Origin: Salana multivorans
GTDB taxonomy: Bacteria; Actinomycetota; Actinomycetes; Actinomycetales; Beutenbergiaceae
Assembly: GCF_003751805.1 (NCBI RefSeq)
Contig: NZ_RKHQ01000001.1
Location: 496,001-560,000 of the forward strand
Length of the DNA: 64,000 nucleotides
Direction: 5' to 3'
Position 1 is the stretch's first letter, and each line of letters begins with the position of its first letter. Under the pieces are notes generated by a model. It ran no database searches. It saw only the letters and a program-made list of their open reading frames with translations, and had not been told where the DNA came from. This document shows positions 1 through 7,127 of this stretch, one piece after another. The position numbers and the translations under genes are program-made.

Positions 1-2
1 GC

Positions 3-101
3 TTGTTTGAAAGCGCGGGATTCACGGTAGCTGCCGAGACAGCATCGATGATCGAGGGCTTTCCTCGCGTACTCATGCGGAAAATGCTCGCACAGAACTA
101 A
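3..101 (+). CDS. GNAT-type acetyltransferase, C-terminal fragment (gene starts outside window)
   Basis: Open frame from the window edge giving 32 residues before a TAA stop. The tail reads LFESAGFTV followed by FPRVLMRKML, which resembles the last strands of GNAT N-acetyltransferases (a 'YE..GF' segment followed by a short beta strand ending the fold). The acetyl-CoA binding motif would lie upstream of the window, so the family call is only inference from the tail. The stop lies 20 bases before the end of the convergent serine hydrolase gene. Alternative: an unrelated protein whose end happens to look similar. Confidence 0.4.
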   Translation: MFESAGFTVAAETASMIEGFPRVLMRKMLAQN

Positions 102-120
102 AGAGATATCCCACTATCCG

Positions 121-993
121 TCAGGTGCGTAAGCGGTCTCGTACAAGTGCAGTGGCGGTTGTGTCTGCGCGTCCGGCCCTGTGTCCGAGTGTGTGCACGG
201 TGATGACTCGTGATCCGTCGTGCGAGATGCCGATGAATGCTCCGTGGTCGCGGTTATGGCCGTTGTGCCACCAGAGCAGGGGGTCGTCCATCCATCCCAG
301 GGGCTTCTTGCCGAGAGTGTGCCGGGCGACGGCCGTGGCGTATTGTTCGAGCGCGTCGAAGGTGCCGTGCACGCCGCCCGCGCCGATGAACGGGCCGGTG
401 TCTTTCCACTGTTGACGAACGCTGCCGGTCCAGGTGCGCAGCACTGGCACCCGGTCCGGGGGTGGGGTGATGGTGACTTCGGCGATCCGGAGCGGCGCGA
501 ACACTTCGTCGGTGGCGAGTGTCCACCAGTCACGCCCGGTGACAACTTCGAGTAACCGCGTGAGGACTGCGTATCCGAGGTTCGAGTAGTCGAACGATCC
601 CACGGTGCCGGTGTGCTGACCGGCAAGCGTGGGCAGCACCTCAGCGTCGAAGTATGCGGTGGTGTACTTCGCGTACGGGTCGCGCAGTTCCACGAGGTTA
701 GTGATGATCCCCTCTGGCAGCCTCGGCAGACCGGAGGTGTGCGTGACGAGCGAACGAACATCGACCGTTTCCGGGAGCTGTGACTCCGGCAGGTACTCGG
801 CGACGGGCGCAGAGAGATCGAGGGTCGCTGCCTGATCTAACTGCTCGGCGATTCGAGCGGTGACGGTCTTGGTGATCGACCCCCACTCGAGCATCGGGGC
901 ACCCTGATGCAGCCGCCCGAACTTCTCCGCGGTGACCGTTCCGCCGTCTCGGAGCCGGTACGCCACGCTCTTCTGACGCACCAACCAACTCAT
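121..993 (-). CDS. serine hydrolase of the beta-lactamase / class C penicillin-binding family
   Basis: About 290 residues. The nucleophile motif S-x-x-K is seen as GSITKT in the N-terminal third, and the second motif Y-x-N as DYSNLGY about 110 residues later. These are the catalytic Ser/Lys and Tyr of beta-lactamase-like esterases and DD-peptidases. No signal peptide is visible, so it is probably cytoplasmic or starts atypically; family members are often longer. The ATG at 993 is chosen because upstream frame extension only shadows the relaxase gene; the start is 10 bases after the relaxase stop, so the two are probably cotranscribed. Substrate unknown; it may be mobile-element cargo. Confidence 0.75.
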   Translation of the reverse strand: MSWLVRQKSVAYRLRDGGTVTAEKFGRLHQGAPMLEWGSITKTVTARIAEQLDQAATLDLSAPVAEYLPESQLPETVDVRSLVTHTSGLPRLPEGIITNLVELRDPYAKYTTAYFDAEVLPTLAGQHTGTVGSFDYSNLGYAVLTRLLEVVTGRDWWTLATDEVFAPLRIAEVTITPPPDRVPVLRTWTGSVRQQWKDTGPFIGAGGVHGTFDALEQYATAVARHTLGKKPLGWMDDPLLWWHNGHNRDHGAFIGISHDGSRVITVHTLGHRAGRADTTATALVRDRLRT

Positions 994-1003
994 GCCGCCA
1001 AGC

Positions 1004-4000
1004 CTATAGACCCCGACTGAAACCGCCCTGTTCCGGCGTACTCCTGCGCTGCTGGTCAAAAGCAGACCGACGTCGGCGTTCCTGCTCGACCTGCTCAGCC
1101 TGACGTGCCCTCTGCGCAGCACGGGTGCGCTCGATCCGTGCGACTGCCTCGGCAGGTGTCAGGGACCGCAACAACTCGGCTTCCTTTCTCGCCTGGTTCG
1201 CGGTCTTCGCGGCGCGTGCGGCTTCTTGCGCGGGGTTCGCGGTGAGGTACGCCTGTCGATTGCGGGCTACCGTGTCCACGCCGAAGACGCGCGCGACCGC
1301 CGTAAGCCTCGCTGCCCTTGCCTGTTCCGGCCTACTCAGCGACGCATCGCGTGCGGCCCGATGCTCCCGTTCAGCGTCAGCCAAGCCAGGATCGTTATCG
1401 ATCCTGGGCCGGGTAACTCGCTCGACCCAGCCGTCCACGCGGTCGTTCCATCTCGGGGATTCGCCCCACTCGTTCGTCAACTGCTCGCGAACATCGTTGA
1501 GTCGCGCGGTGGCGCGTTCGTGCTCTTCACGTGCGCGACGCTTCCCCAACCACGACGCCTCCCTCAGCTGCGATCCTGCTGCGCGCTCGGCAGCTTCACT
1601 CTGCTGCCACGCGGTAAACGCTGCTCTCGCGGATGAAACGAGCGGCGTGGTGATCTGCTCACGCATCTGTTCGACCCGCGCGCGGGCGGCTTGCTCGGTG
1701 GCCCGCGCCGTCTCGCGTCGCGCCATCTCACCAGCATTCAAGTTGGAGAGAGCCGCGCTGACTCGCTGCCAGCGTTCAGCCACCACCTGGGCACTGTCGG
1801 CGCGCTGCAACAGGGCAGCAATCTCATCGTTCACGAACTGAACGGGGCCGTCCACGATCATGCCGCGAACGGCGTCCTCGGCGGCGCGGGTGGCATGGGC
1901 GAGGCCTCGGTCTGCCGGGTCGCGTTCCAATGCCTCGATGAACTGTGCCCTGGCGTCGGCCATGTTCTCGGCGACGACGTGGAGCCGGTTTACCTCGCGG
2001 CCTCGGGTCATGCCGACGTAGACCCCGGCAGCGGTGGTCGCCTCCGACAGGATCGTGTGGGAGGCGGCGACGGTTGCGCCTTGGACGCCGTACGCGGTCG
2101 CCGCGTAGGACAGGTGCGCGTGCTCGCCCACATACTCGGGCGAAAGGGTGACTGTGCGGGGGTTCTTCCGGCCGCTGCCAACCTCGCGGGCATACACGGT
2201 GCCGTCGTCGGTGACCTGCTGGACGATCCACTGCTGCCGATTCGCAACCCCGAGCGCAGTGTCGTTTCTGCGGGTCTGGATCAGGTCACCGCCCCCGATG
2301 GCGAGACCGTCACTGCCGGTCGCCGTCACCTCGTCATCGACCTCACCCCGCTCAATCCGGCCGGTACGGATGCGCTCGTTCAACTCCGCCGCTTCGTCGT
2401 TCGTGGCGACCGTGATCGCTTCGCCGTCGTGGGCGTGCTCAGCGATGTGCTCGCGGGCTTGCTCATCATCAGCGTGCAGCGTCACGAGCCCCATCGCGGC
2501 GAGTTGGTCGAACACGTCGCCAGGGGTCTCGCGGTCGCGCATCGCCAGTGTGAGCGCCGCGTAGTCGGGATCGGTGAAGCGGTGCAGCTCGGTCATGTCG
2601 TAGCGGCGGCCCCTGATCTGCGCGGCCATGTCGAGCACCCCGCCCCGACCAACCGCGGGGAGCTGGGCGCGGTCGCCGACGAGTGCGACCGTCGTCCCCG
2701 CCTCGGCGGTCACAGCGAAGAGGGCGTGGGCGGTGTCCTGGTCGAGCATCCCGGCCTCATCCACGATCACCCGCTCACCCCGCGACAACACTGCATCCTT
2801 CGGCGGGCCGGTGTAGGTGCGCTTGCTCTCGGGATCGAGGTCGCCCACAGCGAGGCGTGTCCATACGCCGTCACGGTTCCACCGCCACCCGTGCGCATAC
2901 ACGAGCGCCGCAACACTGGTTGCGGGCACCCCGAGTTCTTCGTGCGCGACCTGCGCGGCGCGCAACGTCGGCGCGACCACCCGCGATGCCCTGCCATGCT
3001 CGGCGGCAACTTCGATAGCGGCGCGCAGCATGTTCGTCTTTCCACTGCCCGCCGCGCCCTCCACGATCACCAGCGCATCGGTCGAGGCCACCGCTGCTGC
3101 CGCGAGGGTCTGCCCTTCATCGAGTCCAGCCGTTCGCGCGGCTTCGGTCACGTCGGGGTGCTCTGGCTCACGGCGCTGTGTTGCGGCGGTGAGTTGGTCG
3201 CGTAGCGCGGTCTCAGCGGCAACCACGCTCAGGCTCGTCAGATGTGCGACATGCTCCGGCGTCGCCGAACCGGGCGGCAGGACAGAAAAGCAGTCCGAGG
3301 CGGCAAGCTCAGTCGCCACGGTGATGAACTCCCGCAACTCAGCGGGTGCGACTTGCACGCCTGCCTCGGTGGTGATGCGAGTGACATGCTCCTGGATCGT
3401 GTGCCGCGTCCACGCTGACGCACCCGCCGCACAGCGATCGAGCGCACGCGATGCAACCTCCTGCACGGATAGCTCATCTACTGCCACCGCAGGTTGCGCG
3501 GCACGGCGCTCAGACGTTGCGGGGTCGTATCCCGCGTCGCGGAGTTCCTGCACCCACCATTGCTCGTTCTTCAAGTCGGCGGGCTTCTTTCCTGGCCGCT
3601 GATACGTCCAGGCGATGCCCTGCAAACGCGCCGTCATCACCGGCCCCAGTTGCTCACCCGGATGCGCCTGCTCCCATTCGGCTTCGAGGCGTTCCAAGTT
3701 GCGCTTGATCTGCGCCGACCGCTTCGACATCACCCCGTTGAACGGCTGCAACTCGGACACCTCACCGGACGCCGGATCAAGTGTCAGGCCGTGCTCTGCG
3801 AGGGTCTGAGCGAGCTGCGGGTGCGCGGCGATCACCGCCGTGCCGAGGGCGCGGATCGCGCCTTGCTGCTTGAACAACGCCGCCGTGTCCAGTGCCCGCC
3901 ACTTCCCGGCGGCGAAGATGCGGGTGCCGATCTGCATGTGGATATGCCGGTGCGGATCACCCGCACGGGAGGTCTTGTGAGTGATGCCGACGACCTGCAT

Positions 4001-4456
4001 GTGTTCGATGGGTACGACCTCCCGCGCATTACGCGGGCCAACCCTCGTGACGGAATGCTGACCGAGCCAGCGGCGTATCTCGGTGAGGGCGTCTTGTTGG
4101 GCGGCGTCGAGGGCTTCGGAGACTTCGGGGTGGAGGGCGGCGGCGACCGACAGGGACTTGGGCGCGTTGATCGTCATTTCGGCGAACAACGGCGACCCCT
4201 TCGACCTCTCGCCCGCCTGGCGTGGAGTGCCCATCGACTCACCAGATTCGGGGTTGATCCAGTCCACCCAACCCTCATACTCGACCGCCGACAACGACCG
4301 GGCGGCGGTGACCTCGCCGCGCGCGTCGAGCACCGCGTACTCGGCTACGGTATCGTCTGCGCCGAGGTAGTAGTCGTCGGCACGGGAGCGGTCGGCCTCG
4401 ACGTACCGGCGCGCGGCGGCACCGTTGCCGCGGAAGAGGATCACCCCGCCCTTCAT
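1004..4456 (-). CDS. MobF/TrwC-type conjugative relaxase with fused SF1 helicase
   Basis: About 1150 residues; nicks plasmid or ICE DNA at oriT and unwinds the strand for conjugation. The N-terminal relaxase domain has a Tyr pair (residues 29-30), an APKSLSV motif (98-104) and the metal-binding histidine triad H169-H171-H173 preceded by H160. The helicase half has Walker A GAAGSGKT (467-474), Walker B VIVDEAGM (563-570) and a late 'YAATAYGVQG' motif typical of TraA/TraI/RecD-like helicases. The charged C-terminus looks coiled-coil. The ATG at 4456 is preceded by GGGAGG at 5-base spacing; a longer frame to 4525 lacks a better site. That Shine-Dalgarno sequence lies inside a perfect inverted repeat. 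Intact, unlike the TraA remnant at 13,005. Confidence 0.93.
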   Translation of the reverse strand: MKGGVILFRGNGAAARRYVEADRSRADDYYLGADDTVAEYAVLDARGEVTAARSLSAVEYEGWVDWINPESGESMGTPRQAGERSKGSPLFAEMTINAPKSLSVAAALHPEVSEALDAAQQDALTEIRRWLGQHSVTRVGPRNAREVVPIEHMQVVGITHKTSRAGDPHRHIHMQIGTRIFAAGKWRALDTAALFKQQGAIRALGTAVIAAHPQLAQTLAEHGLTLDPASGEVSELQPFNGVMSKRSAQIKRNLERLEAEWEQAHPGEQLGPVMTARLQGIAWTYQRPGKKPADLKNEQWWVQELRDAGYDPATSERRAAQPAVAVDELSVQEVASRALDRCAAGASAWTRHTIQEHVTRITTEAGVQVAPAELREFITVATELAASDCFSVLPPGSATPEHVAHLTSLSVVAAETALRDQLTAATQRREPEHPDVTEAARTAGLDEGQTLAAAAVASTDALVIVEGAAGSGKTNMLRAAIEVAAEHGRASRVVAPTLRAAQVAHEELGVPATSVAALVYAHGWRWNRDGVWTRLAVGDLDPESKRTYTGPPKDAVLSRGERVIVDEAGMLDQDTAHALFAVTAEAGTTVALVGDRAQLPAVGRGGVLDMAAQIRGRRYDMTELHRFTDPDYAALTLAMRDRETPGDVFDQLAAMGLVTLHADDEQAREHIAEHAHDGEAITVATNDEAAELNERIRTGRIERGEVDDEVTATGSDGLAIGGGDLIQTRRNDTALGVANRQQWIVQQVTDDGTVYAREVGSGRKNPRTVTLSPEYVGEHAHLSYAATAYGVQGATVAASHTILSEATTAAGVYVGMTRGREVNRLHVVAENMADARAQFIEALERDPADRGLAHATRAAEDAVRGMIVDGPVQFVNDEIAALLQRADSAQVVAERWQRVSAALSNLNAGEMARRETARATEQAARARVEQMREQITTPLVSSARAAFTAWQQSEAAERAAGSQLREASWLGKRRAREEHERATARLNDVREQLTNEWGESPRWNDRVDGWVERVTRPRIDNDPGLADAEREHRAARDASLSRPEQARAARLTAVARVFGVDTVARNRQAYLTANPAQEAARAAKTANQARKEAELLRSLTPAEAVARIERTRAAQRARQAEQVEQERRRRSAFDQQRRSTPEQGGFSRGL

Positions 4457-4461
4457 CTCGG

Positions 4462-4491
4462 CCTCCCTCATGAGTCGTCTCATGAGGGAGG
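4462..4491 (-). promoter_or_regulatory. 13-bp perfect inverted repeat covering the relaxase ribosome-binding site
   Basis: Arms 4462-4474 and 4479-4491 are exact reverse complements with a 4-base loop. On the minus strand the distal arm contains the GGGAGG Shine-Dalgarno of the relaxase, whose ATG is 5 bases further on. In RNA the hairpin would hide the ribosome-binding site; in DNA it could be a repressor operator or part of oriT. Seen directly; function inferred. Confidence 0.7.
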
Positions 4492-4695
4492 TGTGCGCCA
4501 CGGCCCCGCCGTGGCATACGTGCATAACCGTGAATGATTTGATGGGTCAGGATGCTGTGACGCTTCGGGAGCTCAGGGAGTTGTCGCTGTGGTGCTCATG
4601 GGTGAGATGGTCGGGGCGAGTTAGGGTAGAGAAGTAGCGGAGCCTGGATCGACTGCTGGGGTGGTCGGATGTCTGCAAATAGTAGGAGTTGAGGT
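4492..4695. other. intergenic region between divergent relaxase and response-regulator genes; candidate oriT/promoters
   Basis: About 200 bases without a gene. It holds a second short inverted repeat (4498-4504 with 4508-4514, 3-base loop) next to the 13-bp repeat. MobF elements often place oriT, with inverted repeats near nic, just upstream of the relaxase gene, so this is the first place to look for oriT; no nic consensus was recognised. It must also carry the promoter of the downstream regulator operon. Confidence 0.35.
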
Positions 4696-5382
4696 ATGCA
4701 GACAATTCTGCTTGTGGAAGACGACCGGGACATTGCTGATGGCCTCACGAAATTGTTCGAGTCAGCTGGTTTTGCTTCCATCCACGCTGCTACTCGGGCA
4801 GAGGCTCTAGAAGCGGTGACAGCGAGAGACTTCGATGTAGCTGTTGTCGATATCTCGTTGCCGGATGGTAACGGTTACTCGATTTGCACTGAGGTCAAAG
4901 CACATAAGGGTGTCCCAGTGATCTTTCTGACGGCTTCTGGAGACGAGGCCAGCGTGGTTACTGGTTTGAACATGGGAGCCGACGACTATGTTCAAAAGCC
5001 GTTTCGCCCCCGTGAGCTTCTCGCGCGTATTCATGCGACGCTGCGAAAGAACAGCCCTTCGCTTTCTCGGGTCGAGGTAAATGGCCTGGTGGCAGATCTT
5101 GCCAGTGGGACAGTGTCTAAGCGTGGACGGGATGTTGCGCTGTCGGCCCTCGAGTATCGACTGTTGCTGCTTTTTCTTACTAACCCGTCGAATGTGCTGA
5201 CGCGTTCACGTCTGCTCGACGAACTGTGGGATGCTGCCGGGGAGTTCGTCACTGACAACACGTTGTCGGTGTACATTAAACGGCTTCGTGACAAGATCGA
5301 AGATGATTCATCCAGGCCGACAATTATTTTGACCATTCGAGGGATCGGCTATCGTCTCGGCCGAAATCATGCTGAGAAATAG
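4696..5382 (+). CDS. OmpR/PhoB-family response regulator
   Basis: 228 residues. Receiver domain with acidic pocket E8-D9-D10, phospho-acceptor D52, T79 and K101 (in YVQKPF), followed by a winged-helix output domain ending in the typical TIRGIGYRL segment. The ATG is preceded by GGAG and GAGG. The stop overlaps the kinase start. Its position ahead of a kinase and an FtsX-type ABC transporter matches modules in which a regulator controls transporters that expel or sense cell-envelope antimicrobials. Base composition is clearly less GC-rich than the chromosomal two-component pair near 51,081. Confidence 0.93.
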   Translation: MQTILLVEDDRDIADGLTKLFESAGFASIHAATRAEALEAVTARDFDVAVVDISLPDGNGYSICTEVKAHKGVPVIFLTASGDEASVVTGLNMGADDYVQKPFRPRELLARIHATLRKNSPSLSRVEVNGLVADLASGTVSKRGRDVALSALEYRLLLLFLTNPSNVLTRSRLLDELWDAAGEFVTDNTLSVYIKRLRDKIEDDSSRPTIILTIRGIGYRLGRNHAEK

Positions 5383-6358
5383 AGAGGTTCGCGTGCCGGC
5401 CGTGCTCGCGGCCGCGGTGGCAGTCTGCGGAACGCTCGTTGCGTTTCTTCATGGGACTGCGGCGGGACTTGTCACGGGCGGCGTGTCGCTGGCGCTCTGC
5501 GCGATCTTATTTGTGCACATCCGGCTGAGATACGCGCGCATCGCGGAATTGACTCACCAGATCGATATCGCACTCCATCAGGGAACTGACTTTCGCTTCG
5601 ACAGTCTCGAAGAAGGGGAACTGTCTGTCCTTCAAAGCGAGATACACAAGCTCCTTCTCCGGGTTCAGGAACAGAATGCCGCGCTCAGACGCGAAAAGGA
5701 GCATCTTTCTGATTCTCTGGCAGATATTGCACATCAGCTACGCACCCCTCTCACTTCAGCCACGATTACGATGTCGCTCATCGCTGATCAAGGTGACCCA
5801 GAGGAGCGGAGGGCGCTCACGCGGCAGGCTGAAGACCTACTGAGCAGAATGGATTGGCTCCTCACCTCTCTGTTGAAGCTATCCCGGCTTGATGCTGGCG
5901 TTGTCAGCTTCCAAGACACCTCTGTCTATGTATCTGAGCTGATTGATGAGGCCATCCAGCCGCTGTTGGTCCTGTTGGATATCCGAGATGTGTCCTGGCA
6001 TGCCGATATCCCTGAGACTGCTTCGTTGCACGGTGATCCGAGGTGGATTGGCGAATCGATTCGTAATGTACTGAAGAATTGCATTGAGAGCGCTGGCGTC
6101 GGCGGCGTCATTGAAGTGGGCTGTGTAGAGACGCCTCTGTACACGGAGATCACGATTGCCGATAATGGCGACGGGATCGATCAAGCGGATCTTCCCCGCG
6201 TGTTCGAACGTTTCTACCAGAGCAAAGACAAACACAGCCGAGGGTATGGGATCGGGTTGGCTCTGAGCCGGACGATCATCACTCGTCAGGGCGGCTCGAT
6301 CGTTGTGCGGAATCGCCAGACCGGTGGTGCCGAGTTCGTGATTCGCTTCCCCAAGTGA
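5369..6358 (+). CDS. membrane sensor histidine kinase
   Basis: About 329 residues. Two close N-terminal transmembrane helices with almost no extracellular loop (residues ~10-50), a short linker, a HisKA domain with the phospho-accepting H122 in DIAHQLRTPL, and a HATPase domain with DNGDGI and GYGIGLAL boxes. The lack of a sensing loop is typical of kinases that receive their signal from a partner ABC transporter. The gene overlaps the regulator by 14 bases. A GTG at 5393 with AGAGAGG five bases upstream is an equally good or better start (321 residues). Confidence 0.92.
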   Translation: MLRNREVRVPAVLAAAVAVCGTLVAFLHGTAAGLVTGGVSLALCAILFVHIRLRYARIAELTHQIDIALHQGTDFRFDSLEEGELSVLQSEIHKLLLRVQEQNAALRREKEHLSDSLADIAHQLRTPLTSATITMSLIADQGDPEERRALTRQAEDLLSRMDWLLTSLLKLSRLDAGVVSFQDTSVYVSELIDEAIQPLLVLLDIRDVSWHADIPETASLHGDPRWIGESIRNVLKNCIESAGVGGVIEVGCVETPLYTEITIADNGDGIDQADLPRVFERFYQSKDKHSRGYGIGLALSRTIITRQGGSIVVRNRQTGGAEFVIRFPK

Positions 6359-6440
6359 CAGTTCTCTCACTTTGTCGTCACTCGTGTGCAAGACCTGCTC
6401 CTTATCGTGAGAACGATGGATAGGAATGGAGTTAGGTCGG

Positions 6441-7127
6441 ATGCACTTTCTGCGAGCTGAGAACCTCAGCAAGGTCTACGGCACTGGCGAGAGCCAGGTT
6501 GCCGCTGTAAACGATGTCTCACTGGATTTCACACAGGGAGAGTTCACCGCGATTATCGGAGCATCCGGATCTGGGAAGTCCACGCTCCTGCACATGATCG
6601 GCGGTGTCGATGTACCCACTTCGGGCAGAGTGCTCCTCAACGGGGTAGACGTGTACGCTCAAAGCCGCGAGAAGCTCGCCATTTTCCGGAGACGTCAGGT
6701 TGGTCTGATCTACCAGTTCCACAATCTGCTGCCCACCCTGAACGTGGTTGAGAACATCACCCTGCCAGTGTTGCTCGACAAACGGAAAGTCAACACGGAC
6801 AGGCTGAACACGTTACTGGAGATGCTGGGGCTCGAGAACCGTCAAAACCATCTTCCCAACCAGCTGTCAGGCGGTCAGCAGCAGCGCGTGTCCATCGGTC
6901 GAGCATTGATGAACGCTCCTGCCGTGATGCTGGCTGATGAACCGACGGGAAGCCTTGATAGCTCGAACGGGCAGGAGATCGTCAGACTCTTGAAGGAAAG
7001 CAACCGGGTGTTTGGGCAGACCCTGCTCCTGGTCACCCATGATGAGAGCATCGCGTTGCAGGCGGATCGGATCATCGGGATTTCCGATGGGAGAGTTGCG
7101 CGGGACGAGAGGATCTCCCGAACGTGA
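6441..7127 (+). CDS. ABC transporter ATP-binding protein, MacB/LolD/BceA-like
   Basis: About 228 residues. Walker A GASGSGKST (40-48), signature LSGGQQQR, Walker B VMLADEPTGSLDS and a switch histidine in LVTHD. These boxes match the ATPases that drive FtsX-type permeases. The ATG at 6441 is favoured by GGAG/TTAGG upstream; an in-frame ATG at 6426 adds five residues with a poorer site. The stop overlaps the permease start (ATPase ends 7127, permease GTG at 7124), implying translational coupling and a 1:1 complex. Confidence 0.93.
   Translation: MHFLRAENLSKVYGTGESQVAAVNDVSLDFTQGEFTAIIGASGSGKSTLLHMIGGVDVPTSGRVLLNGVDVYAQSREKLAIFRRRQVGLIYQFHNLLPTLNVVENITLPVLLDKRKVNTDRLNTLLEMLGLENRQNHLPNQLSGGQQQRVSIGRALMNAPAVMLADEPTGSLDSSNGQEIVRLLKESNRVFGQTLLLVTHDESIALQADRIIGISDGRVARDERISRT

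Noticed and set aside
121-1122. longer N-terminus for the serine hydrolase
   Set aside because: The extra 43 residues overlap the relaxase gene and have no signal-peptide or family character.
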